NCBI RefSeq assembly: GCF_024723735.1
Contig: NZ_JANQDU010000003.1
Span: forward strand, 248,001-312,000
Direction: 5' to 3'
Length of the DNA stretch: 64,000 bases
DNA from: Frigidibacter sp. ROC022
Lineage (GTDB): Bacteria > Pseudomonadota > Alphaproteobacteria > Rhodobacterales > Rhodobacteraceae
Of the stretch, positions 27,087 through 36,662 are shown one piece after another; position 1 is the stretch's first letter; each line of letters opens with the position of its first letter. Both the position numbers and the translations under genes were made by a program. The notes beneath the pieces are model-generated. The model was not told the origin of the DNA. It did no database searches and saw nothing but the letters and a program-made list of their open reading frames with translations.

Positions 27087-28754
27087 ATGACCTTGAACCT
27101 CACCATGCCGACCCAGGAGCAGGATCTGAAGCCGCGCATTACGGTGTTCGGCGTAGGCGGGGCCGGCGGCAATGCCGTCAACAACATGATCGAGAAGCAG
27201 CTCGACGGAGTGGAATTCGTCGTCGCGAACACCGACGCGCAGGCGCTGAGCCAGAGCCGCGCCGAAGCCCGCATCCAGATGGGCGTCAAGGCGACCGAAG
27301 GTCTGGGCGCCGGCGCCCGCCCGACGGTCGGCGCCACCGCTGCCGAAGAGACCATCGAAGAGATCATCGACCACCTGGCCGGGGCGCATATGTGCTTCAT
27401 CACCGCCGGGATGGGCGGCGGCACCGGGACCGGCGCCGCGCCGATCATCGCCCAGGCGGCCCGCGAGCTGGGCGTGCTGACCGTCGGCGTCGTCACCAAG
27501 CCGTTCCAGTTCGAGGGCGTCAAGCGGATGCGCCAGGCCGATGAAGGCATCGAGGCCCTGCAGAAGGTCGTCGATACGCTGATCATCATCCCGAACCAGA
27601 ACCTGTTCCGGCTGGCCAACGAACGCACCACCTTCACCGAAGCTTTCGCGCTGGCCGACGACGTGCTCTACCAGGGCGTCAAGGGCGTCACCGATCTGAT
27701 GGTGCGCCCCGGCCTGATCAACCTCGACTTCGCCGACGTCCGCGCGGTGATGGACGAGATGGGCAAGGCGATGATGGGCACCGGCGAGGGCGAGGGCGAC
27801 GACCGCGCCAAGATGGCTGCCGAAAAGGCGATCGCCAACCCGCTGCTGGACGAGATCAGCCTGAACGGCGCCAAGGGTGTCCTGATCAACATCACCGGCG
27901 GCCACGACCTGACGCTGTTCGAACTCGACGAAGCCGCGAACATCATCCGCGACAAGGTCGATGCCGATGCCAACATCATCGTCGGCTCGACGCTGGACAC
28001 GGCGATGGAAGGCTGCATCCGGGTCTCGGTGGTTGCCACCGGGATCGACGCCTCGGTCAGCGCCGAGGATCAGCCGGTGCCGCGCCGCCGTCTGGCCGAG
28101 CCGCTGGCGAACCCGGCCGAACTGGCCGAAGCGCCGGTCTTCGAAAAGCCGGAAGTGGCGGCCGCGGCCTATGCCGAAGCGGCCCCGCAGGCCGGAGCCG
28201 ATCGCCGCGGTGCCGCGCCGGCACAGCCGGGCCAGGATGCCCAGGAGCCGACCCTGTTCCAGGAGCTCGAGCCGCAGAACACGTTCGAGCCGAGTGCCGA
28301 GCCGGAGCAGATGGAAGAGGCCGGTCAGGCCGACGACCTGCCGCCGCCGGCCTATCAGCCGGGCCGCGCCCGGATGGCCACGCCGCCGGTCGAATCCTCG
28401 GCCGCCAGCTTCGTCGCGCCCAAGGCGCGCCCCGCCGGTTCGCCGTCGCCGGAAGCCTTGGCCCGGTTGCAGGCCGCGGTGAAGAAGGTGCCGCAGCAGG
28501 AGCCGCGTGGCGCCGCCCCGGCGGCCCAGCCCGGCGACCAGGGCGACCGTCAGCCGCGCTTCGGGATCAACTCGCTGATCAACCGGATGACCGGCCATGC
28601 CGAAGGCGCCAGGCCCGCCGCGGCGGCCCCGACGCAGGCCCCGGTGACCCGGCGTCAGCCCCCGGTGCAGGCCCAGCCGAGCGCCGAAGAAGAGCTGTCG
28701 CCCGAGCAGGAGCGCATCGAAATTCCGGCCTTCCTGCGCCGTCAGGCCAACTAG
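27087..28754 (+). CDS. ftsZ: Cell division protein FtsZ
   Basis: Tubulin-like GTPase that forms the cytokinetic ring. GTP signature [14 protein letters not shown] near residue 110, T7 loop [11 protein letters not shown] near 213. The globular part ends around residue 325; then comes a long Ala/Pro/Gln/Glu-rich disordered linker of about 210 residues, and the conserved FtsA-binding tail EIPAFLRR at the end. The total of 555 residues is typical of alphaproteobacteria with long linkers. A clear intrinsic terminator follows (28801-28825), closing the dcw run. Confidence 0.98.
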   Translation: MTLNLTMPTQEQDLKPRITVFGVGGAGGNAVNNMIEKQLDGVEFVVANTDAQALSQSRAEARIQMGVKATEGLGAGARPTVGATAAEETIEEIIDHLAGAHMCFITAGMGGGTGTGAAPIIAQAARELGVLTVGVVTKPFQFEGVKRMRQADEGIEALQKVVDTLIIIPNQNLFRLANERTTFTEAFALADDVLYQGVKGVTDLMVRPGLINLDFADVRAVMDEMGKAMMGTGEGEGDDRAKMAAEKAIANPLLDEISLNGAKGVLINITGGHDLTLFELDEAANIIRDKVDADANIIVGSTLDTAMEGCIRVSVVATGIDASVSAEDQPVPRRRLAEPLANPAELAEAPVFEKPEVAAAAYAEAAPQAGADRRGAAPAQPGQDAQEPTLFQELEPQNTFEPSAEPEQMEEAGQADDLPPPAYQPGRARMATPPVESSAASFVAPKARPAGSPSPEALARLQAAVKKVPQQEPRGAAPAAQPGDQGDRQPRFGINSLINRMTGHAEGARPAAAAPTQAPVTRRQPPVQAQPSAEEELSPEQERIEIPAFLRRQAN

Positions 28755-28800
28755 GCCCGCTCACATTCGCGCCGATCCGGCGCCACACAGACACAGGACA

Positions 28801-28825
28801 GGGCCGGAGAAATCCGGCCTTTTTC
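28801..28825 (+). terminator. Intrinsic terminator after ftsZ
   Basis: Stem GGCCGGA (28802-28808) with TCCGGCC (28813-28819), GAAA tetraloop, then TTTTT. It lies 47 bases after the ftsZ stop and marks the end of dcw transcription. Confidence 0.9.
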
Positions 28826-29018
28826 TATTGATATCAGGCTGTTGCCCTGCCTTCTTCGAGATTGCGGCGAATTCCTGCCGGATCGCGGCGGGGATGTTAC
28901 AGGTCGTTGCAAAGAGTGAATTGTGTTGCCCGGCGCGGTTCCCTAACTGAACCGTGACGAAACCCGACCAGCGGATCCGGGATCTCGTTGTGGCAGAAAC
29001 GATCCCTGAGGCTACACA

Positions 29019-29936
29019 TTGCAGCGCACTCTCAAAGGACCCGTCGGCTTTGTCGGCACCGGCCTGCATTCCGGCCGTGCGGTGCGGATGACCGTGCAAC
29101 CGGCTTCGGCCGGCTACGGCATCTGGTTCCGCCGGGCCGACCTTCCCGGCGATGCGCTGATCGCGGCCCGCTGGGACCAGGTCGTCGGCACGACTCTCTG
29201 CACCGAGATCGCCAATGGCGCCGGAGCCCGTGTCGCCACCATCGAACATCTGATGGCGGCGCTGGCCGGCTGCGGCATCCAGAATGCGCTGATCGAGATC
29301 GACGGGCCGGAAGTGCCGATCCTCGACGGGTCCTCGGCGCGCTTCGTGCAGGGCTTCCTGAAGCGCGGCCTGCGTGAACAGCAGGCCGAGGTCATGGCGA
29401 TTCGGGTGCTGGAGCCGGTGACGGTCAGCCAGGACGGTGCCAAGGCGAGCCTGCATCCCGCCGAAGGGCTGGAAATCGACTTTGCCATCGACTTCGTGGA
29501 TGCCGCGATCGGCCGTCAGCAGAAGCGACTGCGGATGGCCAATGGCGCCTTCGTGCGGGAGCTGGCCGACAGCCGGACCTTCTGCCGGCAGGCCGATGTC
29601 GAGCGGATGCAGGCCAACGGCCTGGCCCGTGGCGGCACCATGGCGAACGCGGTGGTCTTCGACGGCGATCGGGTGCTGTCGCCGGGCGGGCTGCGGCACC
29701 GTGACGAACCGGTGCGCCACAAGATGCTTGATGCCCTGGGCGACCTGGCCCTGGCGGGGGCGCCGCTGCTGGCGCGCTACAGGGGCGAGCGGGCCGGTCA
29801 CGCGATGACCAACCGGCTGTTGCGGGCGCTTTTCGCCCGGCCCGGGGCCTGGGAACTGGTGACATGCGGCGCGGGCGTGGCGGCCCGGTTGCCCGGCGCC
29901 GGCGTGGGGCGGGCCGATCTGGCGGCGGTTGCCTGA
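29019..29936 (+). CDS. lpxC: UDP-3-O-acyl-GlcNAc deacetylase LpxC
   Basis: Zinc enzyme for the committed step of lipid A synthesis. N-terminus TLKGPVGFVGTGLHSG, the zinc histidine in EHLMAAL, and the later HKMLDALGDLAL segment that supplies the other zinc ligands. The 305-residue length matches the family. The start appears to be TTG at 29019; no ATG gives a family-like N-terminus. It has its own 264-bp upstream region after the ftsZ terminator, as usual for lpxC. Confidence 0.95.
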   Translation: MQRTLKGPVGFVGTGLHSGRAVRMTVQPASAGYGIWFRRADLPGDALIAARWDQVVGTTLCTEIANGAGARVATIEHLMAALAGCGIQNALIEIDGPEVPILDGSSARFVQGFLKRGLREQQAEVMAIRVLEPVTVSQDGAKASLHPAEGLEIDFAIDFVDAAIGRQQKRLRMANGAFVRELADSRTFCRQADVERMQANGLARGGTMANAVVFDGDRVLSPGGLRHRDEPVRHKMLDALGDLALAGAPLLARYRGERAGHAMTNRLLRALFARPGAWELVTCGAGVAARLPGAGVGRADLAAVA

Positions 29937-30054
29937 AGGCGACGGCCGGCGGTCCGGGTGCAAAGAGCGTTTTGCACCGGAATTATCTGTGCTAGACAAC
30001 CGCCAAGGATGCCGCCCCCACGGGGTCGGCACAGGCCATTCATGGGGTGAGCGG

Positions 30055-30936
30055 GTGCGGAAATCGGGACGGGCAGGGGGACGGTCGGCCGTTGCGCTGT
30101 GCCTGGCGATGACTCTTGCGGCCTGCGGCGGCGGCTCGTCGTTCAGCGGACCTTTCTCGGGTGCGTTCGGCAGCGGTGACCGCGGGAAGCCGCTGGAGGA
30201 ATACTCCGCCGAAGAGATCTACAAGCGCGGCGAATACGAGCTGGAAAGCGGCAAGGCCAAGGATGCGGCCAGGTATTTCGGCGAGGTCGAGCGTCTCTAC
30301 CCCTATTCCGAATGGTCCAAGCGCGCGCTGATCATGCAGGCCTACAGCTATCACAAGGACCGCGACTACGAGAATGCGCGGGCCAGTGCCCAGCGTTACA
30401 TCGACTTCTACCCCGCCGACGAAGACGCGGCCTATGCCAAGTATCTGCTGGCGCTCAGCTATTACGATCAGATCGACGATGTCGGCCGCGACCAGGGCCT
30501 GACCTTCCAGGCGCTGCAGGCGCTGCGGGCGGTGATCGAGGAATATCCCGACAGCGAATACGCCCAATCGGCGATTCTCAAGTTCGACCTGGCCTTCGAC
30601 CATCTCGCCGCGAAAGAGATGGAAATCGGCCGCTATTACCTGAAGCGGGGGCATTATGCCGCAGCGATCAACCGCTTCCGGGTGGTGGTCGAACAGTATC
30701 AGACCACGTCGCACACCGCCGAGGCGCTGCACCGGCTGGTCGAGAGCTATCTCTCGCTGGGCCTGACCGACGAGGCGCAGACCGCGGGCGCGATCCTGGG
30801 CTACAACTTCCGCTCGACACCCTATTACGAGGACAGCTACCGCCTGCTGACGAGACAGGGGCTGGAGCCGGAGGCCAAGGGCGACAGCTGGCTGGCGGCG
30901 ATCTACCGGCAGGTGATCAAGGGCGAGTGGTTGTAG
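30055..30936 (+). CDS. bamD: Outer membrane assembly lipoprotein BamD
   Basis: Lipoprotein of the BAM complex, which inserts beta-barrel proteins into the outer membrane. GTG start 30055 after GGGGTGAG. The signal peptide ends in lipobox LAAC with Cys24 as the lipidated residue. After a Gly/Ser-rich linker, tetratricopeptide-like repeats run from about residue 50 (YSAEEIYKRGEYELESG) to the C-terminus. The 293 residues are normal. It follows lpxC and precedes recN, the usual order. Its stop codon lies inside a REP-like element. Confidence 0.94.
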   Translation: MRKSGRAGGRSAVALCLAMTLAACGGGSSFSGPFSGAFGSGDRGKPLEEYSAEEIYKRGEYELESGKAKDAARYFGEVERLYPYSEWSKRALIMQAYSYHKDRDYENARASAQRYIDFYPADEDAAYAKYLLALSYYDQIDDVGRDQGLTFQALQALRAVIEEYPDSEYAQSAILKFDLAFDHLAAKEMEIGRYYLKRGHYAAAINRFRVVVEQYQTTSHTAEALHRLVESYLSLGLTDEAQTAGAILGYNFRSTPYYEDSYRLLTRQGLEPEAKGDSWLAAIYRQVIKGEWL

Positions 30937-30956
30937 GGTGGGTGCTTGCAGGCACC
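30933..30956. repeat. REP-like palindromic element C
   Basis: GTAGGGTGGGTGC-TTGCAG-GCACC overlaps the bamD stop codon and is followed by TTTC. It is related to the elements near 17.1-17.2 kb (shared TAGGGTGnGTGC core) and could terminate or stabilise the bamD mRNA. Confidence 0.45.
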
Positions 30957-31003
30957 TTTCTTGAACAGGCAGTGCGTGCGGATTCGCATCCAACGGGGCT
31001 GAA

Positions 31004-32656
31004 ATGCTGCTCTCGCTCGACATTCGTGACATTGCCCTGATCGACCGGGCGGCGCTGACCCTGCGCCCCGGGCTGAACGTGCTGACCGGCGAGACCGGGG
31101 CCGGCAAGTCGATCCTTCTCGATGCCCTGGGCTTCGTGCTGGGCTGGCGCGGCCGGGCCGAGATGGTTCGCCCCGGCGCCAGTGAAGGGGAGGTGGTGGC
31201 GGTCTTTGCGCTGACGCCGGACCACCCGGCGCGGGCGATCCTGGCCGAGGCCGGTCTGCCCGTTTCGGACGAGTTGATCCTGCGGCGGGTCAATTCCTCG
31301 GACGGGCGCAAATCGGCCTATGTGAACGATCGGCGCACCAGCGGCGAGGTGCTGCGGGCGCTCTCGGACGTTCTGGTGGAACTGCATGGCCAGCAGGATG
31401 ACCGGGGCCTGCTCAACCCGCGCGGGCATCGCCAGTTGCTGGACGATTTCGCCGGGAACGCGGGGCTGATCGCCGCCACCCGCTCTGCCTGGGGCGCGGT
31501 GGCTGCGGCCCGCAAGGCGCTGGTCGAAGCCGAGACGCGGCTCGATGCGGAACGGGCCGAGGAGGATTTCCTGCGCCATGCTGCCGCCGAGTTGGAGGAG
31601 CTGGCGCCGGAAGCGGGCGAGGATGCCGAACTGGACGCGCGTCGCCGGCTGATGCAGGGCGCTGCCCGGATCGGGGAGGACATCACCCGGGCGCATCAGG
31701 CCCTGGGCAACGAGGGCGCCGAGGGCCCGATGATCGACGCCCTGCGCTGGTTGGAAGGGGCGGCGGGCGAGGCGGGCGAGGTCCTGACCCCGGCGATCGA
31801 CGCGCTCGGCCGGGCGCTGGACGAGCTGGGCCAGGCCGAACAGGCGGTGAGCCGGGCGCTGGAAGAGCTAATTTTCGATCCCCGCGAACTGGAGCGGGTC
31901 GAGGAACGCCTGTTCGCGATCCGGGGCCTGGCGCGCAAGCATTCGGTCGCCCCGGACGAGTTGCCGGCGCTGGCCGAGGAATTCTCGGCCCGTCTGGCGG
32001 CGCTCGACGGCGGGGCCGGCAACCTGGCGGCGTTGAAGGCGGGTCTGACCGAGGCGGAACAGGCCTATGAGGCCGCGGCGGCGGCGCTGACTTCGGCCCG
32101 GACCAAGGCGGCGCGGAAGCTCGACAAGGCGATGGCCCGCGAACTGGCGCCGCTGAAGATGGAGCGGGCGGTGTTCTCGACCGAGATCGCCGCCGCCGAG
32201 CCCGGCCCCGAAGGCGCCGATGCCGTCACCTTCACCGTCGCCACCAATCCCGGCGCTCCGGCCGGGGCGCTGAACAAGATCGCCTCGGGCGGCGAGCTGT
32301 CGCGGTTCCTTCTGGCGCTGAAGGTCTGCCTGACCGGGCGGTCGGAGGGGCTGACGATGATCTTCGACGAGATCGACCGCGGTGTCGGCGGCGCGACGGC
32401 GGATGCGGTCGGGCGGCGGCTGGAGGTCCTGGCCGCGGGCTCGCAGGTCCTGGTCGTGACCCATTCGCCACAGGTCGCCGCGCGTGCGGCGCATCACTGG
32501 CGGGTGGAAAAGCGGGTCGAATCGGGAGTGACCCGGTCATTGGTGACGGTTCTCGAACAATCCGACCGTATCACCGAGATTGCACGCATGCTGGCGGGTG
32601 ATCGGATTACGGACGCGGCGCGGGCCGCTGCAACCGAGTTGATTCAATCCTCGTGA
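31004..32656 (+). CDS. recN: DNA repair protein RecN
   Basis: SMC-like ATPase for double-strand break repair. Walker A TGETGAGKSILLDAL (near residue 30) and C-terminal Walker B MIFDEIDRGVGG (near 453) preceded by the ABC signature SGGELSRFLLAL; the middle is a coiled coil rich in Ala, Glu and Leu. The 550 residues are normal. It follows bamD by 67 bp. Confidence 0.96.
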   Translation: MLLSLDIRDIALIDRAALTLRPGLNVLTGETGAGKSILLDALGFVLGWRGRAEMVRPGASEGEVVAVFALTPDHPARAILAEAGLPVSDELILRRVNSSDGRKSAYVNDRRTSGEVLRALSDVLVELHGQQDDRGLLNPRGHRQLLDDFAGNAGLIAATRSAWGAVAAARKALVEAETRLDAERAEEDFLRHAAAELEELAPEAGEDAELDARRRLMQGAARIGEDITRAHQALGNEGAEGPMIDALRWLEGAAGEAGEVLTPAIDALGRALDELGQAEQAVSRALEELIFDPRELERVEERLFAIRGLARKHSVAPDELPALAEEFSARLAALDGGAGNLAALKAGLTEAEQAYEAAAAALTSARTKAARKLDKAMARELAPLKMERAVFSTEIAAAEPGPEGADAVTFTVATNPGAPAGALNKIASGGELSRFLLALKVCLTGRSEGLTMIFDEIDRGVGGATADAVGRRLEVLAAGSQVLVVTHSPQVAARAAHHWRVEKRVESGVTRSLVTVLEQSDRITEIARMLAGDRITDAARAAATELIQSS

Positions 32657-32847
32657 ATGCACGCTTAAGGCGATGTTCATGACAATCGCGGTGGAAGCGC
32701 AAGAATGGGGCGGCAAGATCTTGCCCAGTGCGGATTCCGCCGCATAATGTGAAGTTAACTGCATTTTGCGGTTCGTCGCCATGTCGCGGGGTCTGGTCTG
32801 CGGGATGGTGATGTTTGGAAGGTAAGACTGGTACCTGAAGGGGGCTC

Positions 32848-33441
32848 TTGAATATCAAAGCATGGCATGCAGCGGCCGGATTGTTTGCTGCGGCGGCGGG
32901 CGGGGCGAATGCCGCGACCACCACCTATGACTTCGGCAACCCGGACACCGGGCCGTTTTCCGCTTCGTGCTCGGTTGCGGGCATTGTCAATGCCAACTGC
33001 TCGGTCACTCAGACCTCCAATGGTCTTGGCGTGGACGGCAACCCGGACCTCATCGATCCGGACCAGATCGACGGATTCCCCGTTTTCAGCGCGGAAACCC
33101 TGACCATCACTTTCAACTATGCAGTTAATCTGGTCGAGTTTACCCTCGGCTTGCTGGATGGCTATGACGACTATGAACTGTCGATCAACGGTGGCTCCTT
33201 TTCTCACTTCGGTCCTGGAGTTTCGAACCCGATCGTTGTTGGACAAAACTACGTTTCGTCCTTTTCGATCCGCGCTAGCGGCGAATTGAAAAAGGAAGAC
33301 TGGTATGTCGGCAATGACGCCTTCACGCTCCGCTCGATGACGGTCGCTTCCGTCCCGCTGCCGGCCGGTGGCCTGCTGCTGGTGGGTGCGCTTGGCGGGC
33401 TTGGCGCTCTGCGTCGCCGCAAGGCCAAGAAAGCCGCCTGA
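32848..33441 (+). CDS. VPLPA-CTERM sorting-domain exported protein
   Basis: 197-residue exported protein. TTG start 32848 follows GAAGGGGG; there is no in-frame ATG nearby. Signal peptide of about 22 residues ending GGANA. The middle is a beta-rich domain with low GC compared with neighbours. The C-terminus has the [22 protein letters not shown] pattern: a VPLPA motif, a hydrophobic helix and a basic tail, recognised by exosortase of the XrtD type. Relatives are cell-surface or matrix proteins made with exopolysaccharide. No exosortase gene is in this window. Confidence 0.85.
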   Translation: MNIKAWHAAAGLFAAAAGGANAATTTYDFGNPDTGPFSASCSVAGIVNANCSVTQTSNGLGVDGNPDLIDPDQIDGFPVFSAETLTITFNYAVNLVEFTLGLLDGYDDYELSINGGSFSHFGPGVSNPIVVGQNYVSSFSIRASGELKKEDWYVGNDAFTLRSMTVASVPLPAGGLLLVGALGGLGALRRRKAKKAA

Positions 33442-33461
33442 GCTTTCGAAGACGATTATTG

Positions 33462-33495
33462 AAAAGGGCGGTGAGAAATCACCGCCCTTTTTTTT
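33462..33495 (+). terminator. Bidirectional intrinsic terminator
   Basis: AAAAGGGCGGTGA-GAAA-TCACCGCCCTTTT followed by further T: a 13-bp stem with T-runs on both strands. It ends the VPLPA-CTERM gene (20 bp downstream of its stop) and can also stop minus-strand mmsA transcripts (stop at 33562). Confidence 0.93.
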
Positions 33496-33561
33496 CGTTC
33501 CGGCTGCGGCCCGGTGCCCGATGCCGCTGGCGCGGGCAGCCGGCAGGGCAGCCCGTCTTGA

Positions 33562-35061
33562 TCAGTCCATCGCCTTGAAGTGGAACTCGCCGCCCTCTTT
33601 CAGCCCCGAGGGCCAGCGCGAGGTCACCGTCTTGGTGCGGGTATAGAATCGGAAGGCGTCGGGCCCGTGCTGGTTCAGGTCGCCGAAGCCGGATTTCTTC
33701 CAGCCGCCGAAGGTGTGATAGGCCAGAGGCACCGGGATCGGCACGTTGATCCCGACCATGCCGATGTTGACCCGGTTGGCGAAATCGCGGGCGGTGTCGC
33801 CGTCGCGGGTGAAGATCGCGGTGCCGTTGCCGTATTCGTGGTCCATCGCCAGGCCCAGGGCCTCCTCATAGCTCCTGGCGCGCACGGTGGACAGGACCGG
33901 GCCGAAGATCTCGGTCTTGTAGATATCCATGTCCTTCGTCACCCGGTCGAACAGATGCGGGCCGACGAAGAAGCCGTTTTCATAGCCCTGCAGCTTGAAG
34001 TCGCGGCCATCGACCACCAGTTCGGCGCCCTGGTCGATGCCCGATTGCACCAGCCGGTGGATATTGGCCTTGGCGGCGGCGGTCACGACCGGGCCGTAAT
34101 CGACATCGTCGCCGGCGGTATAGGGGCCGACCTTCAGCTTCTCGATCCGCGGAACCAGCCTTTCGATCAGCGCGTCGGCGGTCTTCTCGCCCACCGGCAC
34201 CGCCACCGAGATCGCCATGCAGCGCTCGCCCGCCGCGCCATATCCGGCCCCGATCAGCGCATCCGCCGCCTGATCCAGATCGGCGTCGGGCATCACGATC
34301 ATGTGGTTCTTGGCGCCGCCGAAACATTGCACCCGTTTGCCGTTGGCGCAGCCCTTGGCATAGATATACGAGGCGATCGGGGTCGAGCCGACAAAGCCCA
34401 CCGCCTGCACCGTCTCGTTCTCCAGGATCGCGTCCACCGCTTCCTTGTCGCCGTTGACGACCTGCAGGACGCCATCCGGCAGGCCGGCCTCTTTCAGCAG
34501 TTCCGCCAGCATCAAGGGCACCGAGGGGTCGCGCTCGGAGGGTTTCAGGATGAAGGCATTGCCCGAGGCCAGCGCCGGGCCCATTTTCCACATCGGGATC
34601 ATCGCCGGGAAATTGAACGGGGTGATCCCCGCCACCACGCCCAGCGGCTGGCGCATCGAATACATGTCGATCCCCGGCCCGGCGTTGTCGGTATATTCGC
34701 CCTTCAGCATCTGCGCCGCGCCGATGCAGTATTCGATCACTTCCAGCCCGCGCTGCACATCGCCCTTGGCGTCGGGGAAGGTCTTGCCATGCTCGCGGCT
34801 CAGCGCTTCGGCCAGCTTGTCCATGTCGCGGTTCAGAAGCTGGACGAAGGCCATCATCACCCGGCCACGGCGTTGCGGGTTGGTGGCGCCCCAGGCCGGC
34901 TGCGCGGCGGCGGCATCGGCAATGGCGCGATCGACCTCGTCCCTGGAGGCCAGGGGAACCCTCGCCTGAACCTCGCCGGTGGCCGGGTTGAAGACATCGC
35001 CGAAGCGGCCCGAGCCGCCCTTGACCGGCGCGCCGTTCAGGAAATGGGTGAGTTCTTGCAT
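33562..35061 (-). CDS. mmsA: CoA-acylating methylmalonate-semialdehyde dehydrogenase
   Basis: Converts methylmalonate or malonate semialdehyde to propionyl- or acetyl-CoA with NAD, a step in valine and inositol breakdown. 499 residues of the aldehyde dehydrogenase fold; the family-specific Cys lies in AAGERCMAISVAV near residue 285, and FNFPAMIPMWK forms part of the NAD pocket. ATG 35061 follows GGGAGG; the open frame extends far upstream only because of high GC and runs over the lysR gene. The divergent LysR-type gene, 108 bp away, is the likely regulator. Confidence 0.95.
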   Translation of the reverse strand: MQELTHFLNGAPVKGGSGRFGDVFNPATGEVQARVPLASRDEVDRAIADAAAAQPAWGATNPQRRGRVMMAFVQLLNRDMDKLAEALSREHGKTFPDAKGDVQRGLEVIEYCIGAAQMLKGEYTDNAGPGIDMYSMRQPLGVVAGITPFNFPAMIPMWKMGPALASGNAFILKPSERDPSVPLMLAELLKEAGLPDGVLQVVNGDKEAVDAILENETVQAVGFVGSTPIASYIYAKGCANGKRVQCFGGAKNHMIVMPDADLDQAADALIGAGYGAAGERCMAISVAVPVGEKTADALIERLVPRIEKLKVGPYTAGDDVDYGPVVTAAAKANIHRLVQSGIDQGAELVVDGRDFKLQGYENGFFVGPHLFDRVTKDMDIYKTEIFGPVLSTVRARSYEEALGLAMDHEYGNGTAIFTRDGDTARDFANRVNIGMVGINVPIPVPLAYHTFGGWKKSGFGDLNQHGPDAFRFYTRTKTVTSRWPSGLKEGGEFHFKAMD

Positions 35062-35169
35062 CGGGTCCTCCCAAGGAATTCTGAGCGTTCGCCGGCAGCC
35101 TAGCCTTGCATCGACGCCCATGAAAGCGGCAGTTTGACAAAAGGGCTTTGCGGAAATGGGGCGGTGAAG

Positions 35170-36066
35170 ATGAGCGCGCAGTGGGATGACTTGCGGATTT
35201 TCCTTTCCGTGGCCCGGGCCGAAAGCCTGTCGGGCGCCGGGCGGGCGCTGAAGCTCGACCCCGCGACGGTCGGCCGCCGGGTGCAGCGGCTGGAAGAGGA
35301 ACTTGCCCAGCCGCTGTTCACCAAGTCGCCGCAGGGCTACGAACTGACCGAGGCCGGGGCGCGCCTGCTGCCGCATGCCGAAGCCGCCGAAGCCGCTGCC
35401 AAGGCTGCTGCCGACGAGATGCGGGGCAAGGGCGGCGGGCTGTCGGGCACGATCCGGATCGGAGCCCCGGACGGCTGTGCCAATTTCCTTCTGCCACAGG
35501 TCTGCGCCGCGATCATGGACGCGCATCCCGGGCTCGACATACAGGTCGTGGCGCTGCCGCGGGTCGCCAACCTGTCGAAACGCGAGGCCGATATGGCGAT
35601 TGCCGTCAGCCCTCCGGCTTCGGGCCGGCTGACGGTGCAAAAGATCACCGATTATCACCTGCACCTGGCGGCCTCGCGGCGCTATCTGCGTCAGAACCCG
35701 AAGATCACCAGCATCGCCGATCTCCAGTCGCACCGGATCGTCGGCTATATCCAGGACATGATCGCCGATCCCGAGCTCGACTACCTGGCCGAGATCGGCA
35801 ACCCCAGGGTCAGCTTCGCCTCGAATTCGGTGATGGTGCAGTTCAACTATCTGGTGCGGGCGCTCGGGGTCGGGGTGGTGCATGATTTCGCCATGCGCTT
35901 CGGGCCGGGCCTGCGCCGGGTGCTGCCCGATCAGGTGGCGCTCAGCCGGGCGTTCTGGCTGATCCGCCCCGAGGACGACCGCAAGTCCGACCGGCTGAAC
36001 CGTTTCGCCGAGGCGCTGGTCGCGGGAATGCGCGCCGAAATCGCTCGCGCGGAAGGCGACTCTTGA
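35170..36066 (+). CDS. LysR-family transcriptional regulator
   Basis: 298-residue regulator: N-terminal winged helix (about residues 5-64, WDDLRIFLSVARAESLSGAGRAL as the first part) and a C-terminal periplasmic-binding-protein-like effector domain. ATG 35170 is chosen to fit family N-termini; the frame is open to 35134. It is divergent from mmsA, so control of valine or propionate-related catabolism is the natural guess; the effector is unknown. Confidence 0.93.
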   Translation: MSAQWDDLRIFLSVARAESLSGAGRALKLDPATVGRRVQRLEEELAQPLFTKSPQGYELTEAGARLLPHAEAAEAAAKAAADEMRGKGGGLSGTIRIGAPDGCANFLLPQVCAAIMDAHPGLDIQVVALPRVANLSKREADMAIAVSPPASGRLTVQKITDYHLHLAASRRYLRQNPKITSIADLQSHRIVGYIQDMIADPELDYLAEIGNPRVSFASNSVMVQFNYLVRALGVGVVHDFAMRFGPGLRRVLPDQVALSRAFWLIRPEDDRKSDRLNRFAEALVAGMRAEIARAEGDS

Positions 36067-36126
36067 CTTGGCGCCGGACTCGGCCAAGCTGATCGAACCC
36101 GCTCCGTGGCGCAAGGAGGACTCCCG

Positions 36127-36561
36127 ATGCTGGTTGCACAGATCCTGAAATCCAAGCCCGAGGCGCCGGTGGTCACGATCCTGCCGGGCGCGACGGTCGC
36201 CGCCGCGGCCGAGCTTCTTTCGGCCCGAAGGATCGGCGCGGTGATCGTCTCGGAAGACGGGAAGCGCCCCGTGGGCATCCTTTCGGAACGCGACATCGTG
36301 CGCGAGCTGGGCAAGCGGGGGCAGGGTTGCATGGCCGATCTGGTCAGCGCCCTGATGACCAGAAATCTGGTCACCTGCACCGCCTCGGATGCCGCCGAGA
36401 CGGTGCTGACCCAGATGACCGAGGGCCGGTTCCGCCACATGCCGGTGATGGCGGGCGAGGAGATGACGGGGATCATCTCGATCGGAGACGTGGTCAAGGC
36501 GCGGCTGGCCGAACTGGCGATGGAGCGCGATGCGCTGGAAGGCATGATCAAGGGCAGCTAG
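36127..36561 (+). CDS. CBS-domain pair protein
   Basis: 144-residue protein made only of two CBS modules (about residues 8-64 and 75-135), each with the GI(L/I)SxxD end: GILSERDIV and GIISIGDVV. CBS pairs bind adenine nucleotides and often sense energy state. A strong ribosome site AAGGAGGA (36113-36120) fixes ATG 36127. No catalytic domain is present, so it is probably a small nucleotide-sensing protein; its partner is unknown. Confidence 0.9.
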   Translation: MLVAQILKSKPEAPVVTILPGATVAAAAELLSARRIGAVIVSEDGKRPVGILSERDIVRELGKRGQGCMADLVSALMTRNLVTCTASDAAETVLTQMTEGRFRHMPVMAGEEMTGIISIGDVVKARLAELAMERDALEGMIKGS

Positions 36562-36662
36562 CCCGAACCCGCATGGCATCCGGATGGCGCGGTGCCGGAT
36601 GAAAACCGCCTTGCATTCCGCGGCGCAATAATGTTGCGTGCCCCTGGCCAGGAGGATCAACC

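Noticed and set aside
35062-36660. Upstream extension of the mmsA frame across lysR and the CBS gene
   Set aside because: The ATG at 35061 with GGGAGG before it and the conserved aldehyde-dehydrogenase N-terminus mark the real start; the extension has no family similarity.
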